A DNA stretch of 64,000 bases from Scalesia atractyloides. Taxonomy: Eukaryota > Streptophyta > Magnoliopsida > Asterales > Asteraceae. A program made the position numbers and the translations under genes. Below, piece by piece: positions 34,032-45,870 of this stretch. The first letter of the stretch is position 1; each line of letters opens with the position of its first letter. The DNA is taken from positions 94,297,916 to 94,361,915 of the forward strand of contig CAMTDV010000030.1 in the NCBI GenBank assembly GCA_947069175.1, in the 5' to 3' direction. The notes under the pieces are model-generated. The model made no database searches and had not been told where the DNA came from. It worked only from the letters and a program-made list of their open reading frames with translations.

Positions 34032-35417
34032 CTAAACGATAGGAGTTGAATCTGGATCTTCGGTGAAGAGGACTAGTTGGGTATCTTCGTTTGGGACGTC
34101 ATTATCTTCGACAGGATTGGTGTTGATATTGAAGACTCTTCCTCTTGCTGGTGGCCTAGTGGTTGGGTTTTCTTGGTTTACTTGGTTAACTGGGTTTGAT
34201 TGGGCTTGAGTGTTGATGACGTTAACCAATTGAGGGCATGTGTTTCTAAAGTGGGTAGGGTCGCCACAATTGAAACAAGCTCGAGCATATGGGAACACGG
34301 GGTAATGGGGTTATTGATAGGTTTGGGCCATGTTTTGAGTAGGGGAAAAGGTTTGGTTTTGAAAGGTGCGACAAACCTTGCTCAAATGACCATAGCGTCC
34401 ACAAGTTGTACATAGTCGACAAGGTAAGGTAAGGGGATGGTGATAAAAACAGTTGTTGCATCGAGGGTGAGGTCCAAGATATGGTTTCTTATTTGGGTAA
34501 GTTGAGTTGGGTGCCACTTGGGTGATTGGGATAGCTTGGATGGGTATGGCGTGTAAAACTGGTTGATTACGTTGGGTAGCAGCGAAAAGTTGCCCGTCTC
34601 TTTTTCTCTTAGAAGTGGGTTGAGAAGGGGATTCGGTTTGGGTGGAGTCGGAGGTTTCAGTCGATTCTTTGTCCTTCTTCTTCTCCTCCTTGAAGTCTTT
34701 GTTCCGGATTCGGTTCTCGGTGAGCACTGTTGCTAGCTCCATTGCTGCTTCCAAAGTTGCAGGCGAGGTACTTATTACAGAGTCTTGAATCTTTGACGGA
34801 AGACCACGAATGTAGTGCTCGATCAAAGCGTAGAGGGGAGTGAACATGTTGGGAACCATTTGATGTAATTCGAGGAATCTTTTGTTGTACGTGATGTGGC
34901 CTCCTTCCTTTTGCTTCAACGAATAAAATTCATCTTCTAATTTCTTGATTTCGCTCCTTGGGCAAAATCGTCTGGTCATGATTTCCTTCAATTTGTTCCA
35001 AGTTAAGGTCATAGCATCTTCCACACCTCGTTTGGCCTTCTCTGTATTCCACCAAGTAAGTGCTATCCCATATAATCGACCGGTAGCATATCGCACTTTG
35101 CGATCGTCAGGGCAATCGCAATTTAGAAAAGTGTTCTCCATTTCTTCAAACCAATGGAGGAGAGCGGTGACGCCTTCAGTCCCTTTGTATTTCGGAGGGT
35201 CGCATGATTTGAAATGCTTGTAGGTGCATTTAGTGGTATTTGAGGGAGAGTTGATAATGTTTTGGTTTTCTTGATTGACAGGATTAGCGGTGAGTGCTTG
35301 TTGGACCTGGATTACAAAGTTGGGTATTACGGCAGCTATTTGTTGTGCGATTAGGGCAGCCATGCGCTCGCGGGCTTTTCCTGCTCTCATCTTCCTACGG
35401 GCGTGGTTAGAAGACAT
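34032..35417 (-). pseudogene. gag: gag of gag-only element 1 (one premature stop)
   Basis: A frame of about 461 codons runs from ATG 35417 to the stop at 34032, interrupted only by one TAA at 34311-34313, where the related copy at 47466 has a glutamine codon. The retrotransposon gag domain (FKSCDPPKYKGTEG, HWFEEMENTF, RRFCPRSEIKKLEDEF) is followed by a KR-rich stretch and two complete CX2CX4HX4C knuckles (CTTCGRYGHLSKVC before and CFNCGDPTHFRNTC after the stop). It ends without any protease sequence, unlike the frame at 5588-7156, so gag here is a stand-alone gene. A truncated product lacking the last knuckle would be made, or a full one by readthrough. Confidence 0.92.
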
Positions 35418-36181
35418 CTACAAGGAATACATGTCAAGAGTATGAGTTGGATGCTTTTGGGTTCATGGGTCGCACTAGGAATGATCATTCATAAAATAAT
35501 TATAGAAAAATAAATCTACTACATCCATAGGATGTCTTGGGCTTTGCTCGCCATTAGGCCCTACATGCCGCCATACTTTACCTTTGTAATCATGTGGGCC
35601 CCCATGAATACCGGTTTTTCATATGGTTCGCACGGGTTTGCCTGGTTGCGTACACTAAAACCCGGAGAAAATCGAGAAATATGTATACATCGTGTGATAT
35701 TCGGAATGTGTCAAGGTGTAGACACGGTGACACCTCAAAGTGGGTTAGTTCGAACGACGTTTGGTGTGGCATGCTTTGGCCTAATAGGTCCTTCGTACTC
35801 TCATCGTTAGTCCCCAGGTAGGCAAACTGGTCCGTTATATTGGATTTATACGAATGCCAACCTAGACAGGACGTTCCGACTACCGGTACTTGTACCCTTC
35901 CAGTTACTACATGCCCGTCGCAGAACTTACTTTGATGAGATTTGAAAATTGCAACAAAATCCTTGAATAATGAGAGTATGAAAATGAATTGAATATATGA
36001 ACATTGATATATGTATAATGAATATGTATATAAGCATGTATGTTTGACTGTAAATATAAACAAATATGAAACAAATAAATATCACAAGTTTGTATGTAAC
36101 CACCTAATCAATTAAAATTTAGGCAGACTATAGTATAGGCTCTAAGGGTCTAATAACCTATCCTATATCCCTATAGTCATG
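35418..36181 (-). other. Leader of gag-only element 1
   Basis: Non-coding; homologous to 4773-5587 on the opposite strand. It may hold packaging and reverse-transcription signals because it is the part kept with gag in both element types. ORFs at 35532-36063 are not supported. Confidence 0.65.
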
Positions 36182-36193
36182 GCTCTGATACCA
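36182..36193 (-). other. Primer-binding site of gag-only element 1
   Basis: Plus strand GCTCTGATACCA (minus strand TGGTATCAGAGC), three bases from the LTR end at 36197. Confidence 0.9.
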
Positions 36194-37250
36194 ATCTGTC
36201 ACACCCCGACCCGCAGCGGAAAAGGTGACCGGGGCATGATTGGGTTATCATCAAAGCTCATGACATTTATTATACGTTTCATATTCATTAAATACAATTT
36301 AATAGGAAGTTACAACCATAATTACAACATGACCTAAATATCAATCTAGGCTTCATTGTTTTCTTCTAAGGCAATTCCTATGTTTTCCTTGCTTCATCCT
36401 GTTCACCTGTATCATGTGTAAAAAGGTTTTTGGATCAACAAAAAGTTGGCGAGTGAATCCTATGGAAAACATTTGAACATGTTTATTTAATTGATTATGA
36501 AATGAGTGCACAACCACACATGAGTAAAAATAGATGTAAACTTATTCAACAATCATTAGATATTAAATAAAGCACACATGAACAATAATGGAACGTTTAG
36601 AGGCACGCGTTGCTCTACTCGTCTCTCACGAGGAACTGATGGGCCTAATGAATGAATTGCATAAACATGATAATATGAAAGACATAACTACAAACAATAT
36701 AAACTCAATGATATACACATGAATAATAATGAATTGGTTTTGAGGCACGCGTTGTTCAACTCGTCTCCCACGAGGAACTGATGGGCTTAATGAATGAATT
36801 TCATATAATTTGAAAAAATGAACTAAGTAATCACAACAATATAAACAATCTAAGTTTAGATCACGACATGGTATGGCACAAGTTTAAATAAACGAGTTAA
36901 TTATTTTGTGACACATGACACACCCCAAAACGTGTAATTAAAAGGGGGGAGTTGTAAGATTCACTCACAGTGGGTGCGTTCGGTTGATGATGTTGAATGC
37001 ACGCGAAGTGGTTTTAACCACGAGTGAAATTAACCTAGATAGATAGCATTATGGTTTGGTAAGTAAACGGGTTTTATTAATCCATTTTAGTAGGATTGTT
37101 GGGTGTATTTTTGTGAGTTTAAGGCTATTTTCTAACCTTAAAAATGTTATTTTTAAGTATTTTTAATTGATTTTTAATTAAAATAAATAAATAAAAATAA
37201 TAAAAAAATTTGACTTTTTTGACCGTTGACCGGTTCGTATGCGAGCATAT

Positions 37251-37837
37251 GTGCGCTGAGTGAGGCTCGAACCCGAGACCTCCCGTACGCGTGCACGCAG
37301 CTCTACCAACTGAGCTACGTGTCTAACCCGAAATATTTCTGTTTTTAATTATATTTATATACTAATTATATTAAACAGAAAATCCTTTATTTTCTAAAAA
37401 CGATTTTAATCCGTGACTCGGTGCGCTCCACAGGTCTCGAACCCGGGACCTGTGGGTTATGCTAACACACAGTCCACCGCTGGACTGTGTGTCCAACTTG
37501 TTAACTAAACTGATTTTTATTATTCTTAAATACAAACTGAACATTTTCTTTTCTGTCTTCAATAAAAAGTTTAATAATTATCCGGGTCGGTGCGGTAGCC
37601 CGGACTCGAACTCGTGACCTGTGATTTAAACATACACACAGTCCACCGCTGGACTGTGTGTCTATCTTGGTTATTATTCCGGTTATTATTATACTTAACA
37701 TATATATGAAATGAATCCGGTTCAGTTAACAAAAAAGACATTTTTATTAAGGCAGCGTGTGTGGGACAAGATTCGAACTCGAGACGTTAGTGTGTTTATT
37801 GTGCACACAGTCCACCGCTGGACTGTGTGTCTAACCC
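37251..37837 (-). repeat. Four sense tRNA-like modules, 5' LTR of gag-only element 1
   Basis: Same arrangement as 30513-31097. The second, third and fourth modules have 11-bp perfect hairpins from CACAGTCCA / TGGACTGTG arms around CCGC. Confidence 0.72.
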
Positions 37838-38529
37838 AAGTAATAACTTGATTTTAATTATACTTATATGTTACCGAACTTCGTCTTCTTCGTTGAGTTA
37901 TAACCAGAAATGATGACTGACTGGTTCGAAGTTTTTATTCAGGTTTCTTTAGCGTTTTATGATTAATTACAGATGAAATATGAATAAAAAGAAAGAGAAA
38001 TTAGGGGTAAGGTATACCGACTGGATTCCTCTGTTTTTCCGGAGAACTCCGGCGACAGCAACAGGTTCCGGCGTCGTGTGTCTTGCAGCAGCGAGTCTTC
38101 AGAAAGCTTACAAAGGATGTGGGTGACTTCGGTATAAGCTCAGGGGGTTTAGAAAGGCTCAGAAGTGGAGAACCCGGTTTTCCGGCGACAAGCAGAAGAT
38201 TTCCGGCGAGTGAGTTTTCGCCGAGAAAGGGTGCGGTTTTGAGCGAAAAAGTTTGCAGAGGTTCGATGGGGTATTTATAGTGCAGGTCGTCGATGAATTT
38301 GGTCCGATTTCCGACTTGATTTGTCCCTTATAATTTCTCCGGCGGTTATAGTTTGTGTCGCGGACTCAAACGTCGGTTATAACCGATGTCTTAGTAAATG
38401 TTTACGTTATAACTGAAAATGTCGTTAATTCTTGGCGAGATCGCCGGGATTTCCGACGACTGCATTTGGGCGCCGGTTTTGAATTCGGAAAGTCATGATA
38501 TGAATTAATTGATTCTAATAATTAACAAG

Positions 38530-38615
38530 ATTCATCAGTGGCGCAGTGGTTTAAAGGTTGAATGTTAGGTCTTTGCTGACCGGTTACTGACCCGGGTTCG
38601 AAACCCGGCAGAACC
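38530..38615 (+). repeat. tRNA-like module (antisense to element), 5' LTR
   Basis: A-box-like AGTGGCGCAGTGGTT at 38536 and a perfect T-arm (CCGGG, TTCGAAA, CCCGG) near 38592-38608. The acceptor stem does not pair convincingly. Confidence 0.7.
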
Positions 38616-38804
38616 AAATTATTTTTATCTTCTTATTTTTGACAGTTTTTCAAAAACTAATTATATATTCCCATATAATAATTAATTATGTATCGTTTAA
38701 AATTATTTTGGGCATTAAATTCGCAACGAAATTTTTAACTGATTGTTCGGTTAATAAACGGAGCGGGTTTTGTAAAATCCGTTTTTGACGGATGTTACAG
38801 GAAC

Positions 38805-39759
38805 TACGTAACATGTGGTACATGTGTAACATTAGTTACGTTGATGGATTAATACAAAACGACATGCGTTCAAGTCTAACCAGTGTATCATGAGTGCCTC
38901 GAAAAAACAGTCTAAAAGAGAAGCATAAATATATAACACAGTTTCTTACGTGTGTTACTCCACAGGGTTTGCTAAGTCTCTGACGTCTGGAGCTTAGTAT
39001 GTAAATACGTTATGGTCATATACTCAGTTTCCCGCTAAACATAGTTTTATCTCGTGTTAGCCGCTGTGCAATTAACACGTAGCACTCGTTAAATGTTATC
39101 ATGTGAACTCATGATAACACTTTTGTGGGAGAAGTTACTATGTTATAAATTTGGTTTCTATATTGATCCACCACTGTAACACGTGTTACTATTGCATGTT
39201 CTTTAAGTTATTTTCTATGTAACACTGTTCAATATTCTCGGGGGGTGACACGTGACAGTGTAAACCATAGAGCATATGGTTTAACTTGTAACACGTGTTA
39301 CGTTAGATATATAGTTATTTTCTTTATGAGTTGTTTTTGTGAACCAATGGAGCCACCATTGTAACACGTGTTAGTACTGCATGATCTTTAATTTTTTTAT
39401 GTAACACTGTACCCGAATGAACGTCTTGTCAACCTTTTGTAACACGTGAGTATGTAAAAACCTTTTATAACACGTGTAACAGGTGAAAAAACTAACACAT
39501 GTTACAGTGGATGTATCTTTGAGTTGAGGATGGGATTATAAAAAGGAAAATGCACAACTGAGTAAGAAGTTATAAGACGTGTAACAACGGTTGTTTTAAA
39601 AAAAACAAGTGTTACAAAGTGGAAGTTTTCGCAATAGCTGTTTTAATCAAGGTAATACAAGTTATAAGACAAGTTATGCCTTGTAACATGTGTCACGCTG
39701 AATAACCCGCTTAAGACATGTTACACTACACGAGTTACATTGTATATTCCAGGGGATAC
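38805..39759. repeat. GTAACACGTGTTAC-rich fossil DNA, block 1
   Basis: No gene is visible. The palindrome GTAACACGTGTTAC or a close variant recurs (39176, 39286, 39358, 39468 and others), together with words such as GTTACTATGTTATAAATTTG. 39100-39700 is closely repeated at 48650-49210. Confidence 0.7.
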
Positions 39760-39941
39760 TGTAACATCCGTCGAAAAACGGGTTTCCAAACCCGCTTCGT
39801 TTATTAATCGAATATCAAGTTATAAAATTTCGTTGCGTATTTATGATTTATTTTAATTTTAAACAATACATAATTAATAAACAATTTAGAATTTAAAAAC
39901 TATAATTGATAAAAAGTGAAAATAAAATAAATAAAAAAGAA

Positions 39942-40020
39942 AACCGGCTGCCGGGTTTCGAACCCGGGTCAGCCGGAAGACACAACCAACAAAGACTTAA
40001 CCACTCCGCCACTTGAGTTG
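39942..40020 (-). repeat. tRNA-like module (antisense) in isolated LTR
   Basis: Minus strand: AGTGGCGGAGTGGTT then CCCGGGTTCGAAACCCGG. The T-arm is perfect; the A box is AAGTGGCGGAGTGG. Confidence 0.68.
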
Positions 40021-40278
40021 TTTGTTGTTATATCGAAACAATTAAAACATATAATGAAACTCGAAATCAAATTCGGTCATCAGCGCGCCCAAATCGCTCT
40101 CGCCGGAAATTCCGACGATTTCGCCTATTATCGATGGTTTCCTTTGACTTAACGAATGTATTAACATCAACATCGGTTATAACCGATGTCTAATCCCGCG
40201 ACATCAGTCATAACCACCGGAGAAAGGCTGAACACGAATCAAGACTAAAATCAGACCCAATTCATCGTGATTCTTCCC

Positions 40279-40286
40279 TATAAATA
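40279..40286 (+). promoter_or_regulatory. Putative LTR TATA box (isolated LTR)
   Basis: TATAAATA, at the same relative position as in the other LTRs of the family. Confidence 0.5.
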
Positions 40287-40871
40287 CACACCCAAGTCTC
40301 TGGAAATCATTTCGCTCAAAATCGCACCATTTCTCGAATCAATTTCACTCGCCGGAGATTTTCTGCAATCGCCGGACTTTCGCCGGAAAACCGAGACTTA
40401 CATCAAAACGGTAAATACCTCGACTCTTTCGGTTTCAATCCATTGTTAGACTATTACTAACTTCAATCCATCAACCAGAATCAATCCCAGACGACGTTGC
40501 CGGAATATTATGCACTCGCCGGAAAACCTCTGGAATTTCCAAAATCACGCTGTGAATCGGTATAATCATTTAAACCTTCTGTTAATCCTTGTTTAGTAAC
40601 CAAATTTCACAACTAATCGATCAAAACTGTTAATTGATTCAATCAGACGGAATATACAAATCAGAGCCGACGACCATTGCCGGAATTCTGAGAAATACGG
40701 TCTGATCGGTACATTCGATTCCTTAACTCTTCTTATCCATTACATTTCAACCAGTAATATGTTCGATGAACGATTTAATCAAGAACAAAAGAATATCGGT
40801 CGTCTGAGTCTTTGAACGAAGAAGACGAAGTCGACGATGTTTATAAGATTAATTAAAACAAGTTATTAAAC

Positions 40872-41284
40872 CGGGTTAGACACACAGTCCAGCGGTGGAC
40901 TGTGTGCAAACAATTAGCACACGTCTCGAGTTCGCTCCCTGACACAACCTCACTCTCTGAAATAAAAATGTTCTTTTTAAACCGAACCGTATCAACTCGC
41001 TGTAAGATGTTAATTTTAATAAAAATCAGTATATTAACCAGGTTAGACACACAGTCCAGTTGTGGACTGTGTGCAACGCTAAACAACGGGTCCCGGGTTC
41101 GAGACCTGTTGTGTGCACCGGTCCGACATAATTAAAATCCTTTTTAAAATAAATGATTTCTGAATAAATTAAATAGTATATAAATATAATTAAAAACAGA
41201 AATATTTCGGGTTAGACACGTAGCTCAGTTGGTAGAGCTGCGTGCACGCGTACGGGAGGTCACGAGTTCGAGCCTCACCCAGCG
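40872..41284 (+). repeat. Three sense tRNA-like modules in isolated LTR
   Basis: Modules at about 40872-40945, 41040-41124 and 41209-41284. The last is the best preserved tRNA shape in the window: D-arm GCTCAGTTGGTAGAGC (41223-41238) and GAGTTCGAGCCT B box. The first two have the long CACAGTCCA / TGGACTGTG hairpin in place of the D-arm. 40785-40835 carries the GAAGAAGACGAAG stretch shared by the LTRs. Confidence 0.72.
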
Positions 41285-42379
41285 CATATATACACAAAGT
41301 CCGAACCGGTCAACGGTCAAAGTCAACGGTCAACCCAAAAAGTCAACATTTTTTTTATATTTTTATTTATTTGTTTTATTTAAAAATCAATTAAAAATAC
41401 TTAAAAATAACATTTTAAAGTTAGAAAGTGACCTTAAACTCACAAAAATAAATCTAAAAATCCAATTAAAATTGTTAATAAAATCCACTTATTTACCGTA
41501 CCTTTTCGTTATTATTTAGGTTAGTTATTCCTCCTCGATCAACTCTCTAAACTCGTGCGCATTCAAACATCATCAAACGAACGCACCCAATGTGAGTGAA
41601 TCTCTACCAATTCCCCGTTTTAATCACATTTTGGGGTGTATCATGTGTCGCTATTTATTTATTTCATTTAAACACTTGTGCATCCATCATATTCATGATC
41701 AAATGTGTATCCAATATGTATCAATTGTTTGTGTGGTAAATGTTTAGATTTAATTTATCATTTTCAGTACATACATCATCATAGGCTCGTCTGTTCCTCA
41801 TTACCTATGAGCGGAACCGTTCCCCATTACCTATGAGCGGAACATGGCGTTGCCAACATACGATCGGCTCCGTTGGATTGAGCCTTGATCGCACATACAT
41901 CATCATAGGCCGTCCGTTCCCCATTACCTATGAGCGGAACGTGACGTTGCCAACATATACATTATCATTCATGTCATATACTCATGCAAGGTGGTTTGCA
42001 TTGTATGTTTATTTACGTTTGCTCATATATGATTATTGCACAAATTTTCCATATTAATTACAACTAGAAATCAATAATAAATGTTTTCTAACAAGGTTCA
42101 CTCGCCAACTTTTGTTGACCCAAAACCCCCCATTTTTACACATGATACAGGTGATCCAGTTGAAGCAAGAAACATATAGGACGGCCTAGAAGAATAAATC
42201 AGTTTAGATTTTGGATTGTTTATTTAATTTTCCTTTCCTTGTATTGTATGAATTTGACTTGAACATTTGAGATGTAATTTGAATTTAATAAATATGAAAC
42301 ATATTAGTAAACATCATGAGCTTTGGTGATAACCCAATTATGCCCCGACTCTTATTCCGCTGCGGGTTGGGGTGTGACA

Positions 42380-43204
42380 GAACAAGAGTTCAACTAGGTA
42401 ACAAAATAATGAAATAAAGATAAAAAAACGCCCTTGTTTATGACTGCGGTAATGATAAATGGTAACACGAGTTACATTATATATTCCAGGTGAACAAGAG
42501 TTCAACTAGGTAACAAAATAAAGATATAAAACGCCCTTGTTTATGATTGCATTCACAATATGATGTTCGAAGCCTAGATTAATTAACATAAGTTAAGGGA
42601 AACCATGCCATTGTCATATTACAAAACAAAATAGATGTTGCATGAAACACAGCTTCAAATTCGTACACCTTATACATTGAAACTACTTCTTCGAAAGATG
42701 GAACTCCACATCCATAATAGGAGTCCAGAATTTGGTTCCTTCTGGGGACTGAGTTACGTAGTAACGGGGTGTTCCTTCTTGATCACCTGAGAAAGAAGAA
42801 AGGGAAGTCACATACAGAGACAATCTAAATATGTGTTACCCACTAGCAGCTTGAAAATTAGTTCCTTCTTAATGTGCCACATAAGTTGTGCAAATTGTGT
42901 AAGAAAAACATGGAACACGTGTTACGTTATAGCTATACTTCCACCATTGTAACCCGTGTTGCAACTGTATGTTCTTTGAAATGTTCAACTATCACTTTGG
43001 GGACAATTCGGGGGGGAAAGCTTGCAACACGAGCCCTATAGGTGACAAATGTAAATTGTGTAACACGTGTTACAATTCTTTTTCGTTAGATAAATTGTAT
43101 ACAAATTTGAACCCGGTAGTGAACCTTTAAGGCACCAGTAGATCATATGGTTTAACGTGTAACACGTGTTACATTGGATATGTAGTAATTTTCTTTATGA
43201 ATTG
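42380..43204. other. Fossil locus DNA, block 2
   Basis: It contains the FAR1-like exon (42576-42786), further GTAACACGTGTTAC copies (43060, 43159), and a local direct repeat: GAACAAGAGTTCAACTAGG occurs at 42380 and 42491. Confidence 0.65.
42576..42786 (-). pseudogene. FAR1-like exon fragment (right gene, downstream exon)
   Basis: On the minus strand the exon begins after TTTCTCAG at 42787 in phase 1 and reads GDQEGTPRYYVTQSPEGTKF then WTPI. After a small frameshift near 42708 it continues GCGVPSFEEVVSMYKVYEFE. The pattern W-x-P followed by G-x-P-SFEE-x-x-x-(M/F)Y-x-x-Y is that of the N-terminus of plant FAR1-related, Mutator-derived proteins. The zinc-binding residues that should follow are absent, so it is truncated. 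It connects by phase to the exons at 50385-50483 and 51054-51177. Confidence 0.45.
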
Positions 43205-44383
43205 TGTCACAACCCCGACCCGCAGTGGAAAAGGTGATCGGGGCATGATTGGGTTTTCATCAAAGCTCATGACATTTATTATAATGTTTCGTATTTATTA
43301 TTTCAATTTAAAAGAGATTTTACAATCATATCAAACAAATACAACATGTTCTATTCATCCTTCTAAACTTCATTAGTTTCTTCTAAGGCAATTTCCTATG
43401 TTTTCCTTGTTTCATCCTGTTCACCTGTATCATGTGGAAAAATGGTTTTTGGATCAACAAAAGTTGGCGAGTGAACCTTGTTAGAAATCATTTATTATTT
43501 ATTTCTTATTGTATTTAATACGGAAAAATTGTGCAATATTCCTATATGAACAAACGTAAATAAGCATACACTCACAAACAATTAGCATACAATAACAACC
43601 CAATAGCATACCATAACAAACAACAACAAACAATAACATACAATAACAAATAATAACATATGAACTTGCATGAATATATAACATGAATGAAACTGTATAT
43701 GTTGGCAACGTCACGTTCACGCTCATAATGTAATGGGGAACTGACGGCCTATGATGAATGTCTGTGCGATCAAGGCTCAATCAAACGGAGCCGATCGTAT
43801 GTTGGCAACGCCAGGTTCACGCTCATAATGTAATGGGGAACTGCTCAACGCTCATAATGTAATGGGGAGCGGCGGCCTATGAAATTGCATGTACTGAAAA
43901 TAATAAATTAAATCTAAATAATAACCACACAAACAGTTGATACAAGCTGAATACACGTTTGTTCATGATATGATGTATGCACAATGATTTAAATATAATA
44001 AATGGTAAGACACATGATACACCCCAAAAACGTGATTAAAACGGAGAATTTGTAGAGATTCACTCACAGTGGGTGCGTTCGGTTGATGATGTTGAATGCG
44101 CACGAGTTTAGAGGATTGATCAACGAGGAAAAACTAACCTAATTAATAACGAAAAGTAAGGTAAATAAATGGATTTTATTAACAACTTTAATAGGATTTT
44201 TGGATATATTTTTGTGAGTTTAAGGCTATTTTCTAACTTTAAAAATGTTATTTTTTAAGTATTTTTAATTGATTTTTAATTTAAATAAATAAATAAAATT
44301 TAATAAAAAAAATGTTGATTTTTGACCGTTGACCGTTGACTTGTTGACCGTTGACTGTTTGACCGGTTTTATTGTGTGTAAGT

Positions 44384-44800
44384 ATGCGCCGGGCAAGACT
44401 CGAACCCGAGACCTCCCGTACGCGTGCACGCAGCTCTACCAACTAAGCTACGTGTCTAACCCGAAATATTTCTGTTTTTAATTATATTTATATACTAATT
44501 AAGTTAATCCGAAAATCACTTATTTTAAAATAAAGATTTAATGTATCGACTCGGTGCTCTCCACAGGTCTCGAACCCGGGACCTGTGGTTTAGTTTGGCA
44601 CACAGTCCACCGCTGGACTGTGTGTCTAACTTGGTAAATATTCTAGTTTTTATTATACTTAACATATTACTGAGTTAACCCGGTTCGGTTTCTAAAAAAA
44701 ACATTTTTATTACAAAGGTTATGGTTGTGATAGGAATCGAACTCGCGTCGTGTGCATATTGTTTGCACACAGTCCACCGCTGGACTGTGTGTCTAACCCG
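44384..44800 (-). repeat. Three sense tRNA-like modules, LTR of gag-only element 2
   Basis: Modules at about 44384-44462, 44545-44625 and 44716-44800 (minus strand), as in the other LTRs. The first keeps the D-arm (GCTTAGTTGGTAGAGC), the other two the CACAGTCCA / TGGACTGTG hairpin. Confidence 0.7.
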
Positions 44801-45790
44801 TTCATAATATCGATTTAGTTAATCTTATAACATACACAACTTCGTCTTCTTCGTTCAAAACACAGACAACGGTTAACTAACTGTTATTTGTTAAATTAAT
44901 TTAACGAACATTATGAGCAATCGTAATGTAATGCACAGAAAAAGGTTTGGGGATTGATTGTACCGAATTGATCGTCTTTCTTCAGAAGTCCGGCAAAGAT
45001 CGTCGGCTCTAGTTTGGTGACCTTCGGCTGTTAGGATTAGTTAACAGATTGGAGGGATTAGATGTGAAATTGAACCATTGAGTAACGATTATCAGTAGGT
45101 TACATGATCATACCGGTTAACAGCGAGATTCTGAAACTTTCAGAAGTTTTCCGGCGAAAACAGAAAAATCCGGCAATGTCGTCTGGGGTTGATTCTGAGT
45201 GAGGGATTGATATTAGAATTTGTCTAATAATTGAATGAAACAGAAAAATCGAGGTAATTACCGTGTAGATGAAAGTCCCGGTTTTCCGGCGACTTGCAGA
45301 GAATTCCGGCGAGTGAAATTTCTTGCGACAGAGATTCTTCAGAGGTTTAAGGTGAGTGGGGGTGATGTCAGTATGAGCTCCAAGATCTTATGTTTGGGTA
45401 AACAGACGGAATGGAATGAACTCGGTTTTCCGGCGAAAATTTCCGGTTAATTTTCAGAGAATTCCGGCGACTGCGGCGAAGTTTTCTGAGCGAAATGAAG
45501 TGTGCAGGTTGGATAGATTCGTGAGCTTAACTGATTAACAAAGTATAATTCCCGAATTTGAATTGTATTTTTCGGTTTCGAATAGAAATTTAAGGTAATG
45601 AATGAAATTGATGGATTTTTCGGTTATAACCGATATGGCTGTTAATGTAATTGTTATGACCAAAAGAAACGGCAACGTTTGACAATTTTGTCGGGATTTC
45701 CGGCGTCAGCGGATTTGGGCGCGCTGTGTAACTGGGTTTTGATTTCCAAATTGATTTTATGTATTAATTGTTTCAATATGTTAACAAACA

Positions 45791-45870
45791 ACACAAGTGG
45801 TGGAGCGGTTGGAGGGATGTGTGTTAAAGCTTTGCTGACCCGGTTGACCCGGGTTCGAATCCCGGCAGCC
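45791..45870 (+). repeat. tRNA-like module (antisense to element), LTR of gag-only element 2
   Basis: A-box-like AGTGGTGGAGCGGTTGG, then T-arm CCCGGGTTCGAATCCCGG. This is the most tRNA-like B box among the antisense modules. Confidence 0.7.

Larger units (their letters stand above)
29459..38799 (-). mobile_element. Gag-only (non-autonomous) Ty3/gypsy element, young
   Basis: It is a 9.3-kb element with LTRs of 2602 and 2603 bp that are nearly identical by eye, and a perfect 5-bp target duplication GGAAC (29454-29458 and 38800-38804). It has a Met-tRNA primer site and a polypurine tract. The 4.1-kb interior holds a leader, gag, and a repeat array, but no protease, reverse transcriptase, RNase H or integrase. 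Leader, gag and LTR organisation match the coding element at 2490-12564. It must have moved using enzymes of a related element. Confidence 0.93.
36197..38799 (-). repeat. 5' LTR of gag-only element 1
   Basis: It is nearly identical to 29459-32060 over its full length, with only scattered single-base differences and very small indels. It ends GACGGATGTTACA, followed by the target duplication GGAAC. Confidence 0.93.
39760..42379 (+). repeat. Isolated Ty3/gypsy LTR of the same family
   Basis: TGTAACATCCGTCG to GGGTGTGACA, 2620 bp. Its internal order matches the gag-only LTRs: antisense tRNA-like module, TATA box (40279-40286), then sense modules. It is preceded by AGGGGATAC, which equals the polypurine end of the family. 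Flanking 5-mers GATAC and GAACA do not match, so it is not a clean solo LTR; more likely it is a 3' LTR left after a deletion. Confidence 0.85.

Noticed and set aside
41209..41284. Functional tRNA gene
   Set aside because: D-arm and B box are good, but the acceptor stem does not pair and the anticodon arm is not convincing. The same module is repeated in every LTR, so it is a tRNA-derived repeat.
39760..42379. Clean solo LTR by LTR-LTR recombination
   Set aside because: The flanks GATAC and GAACA do not match, and polypurine sequence precedes the LTR, which favours deletion of an element.
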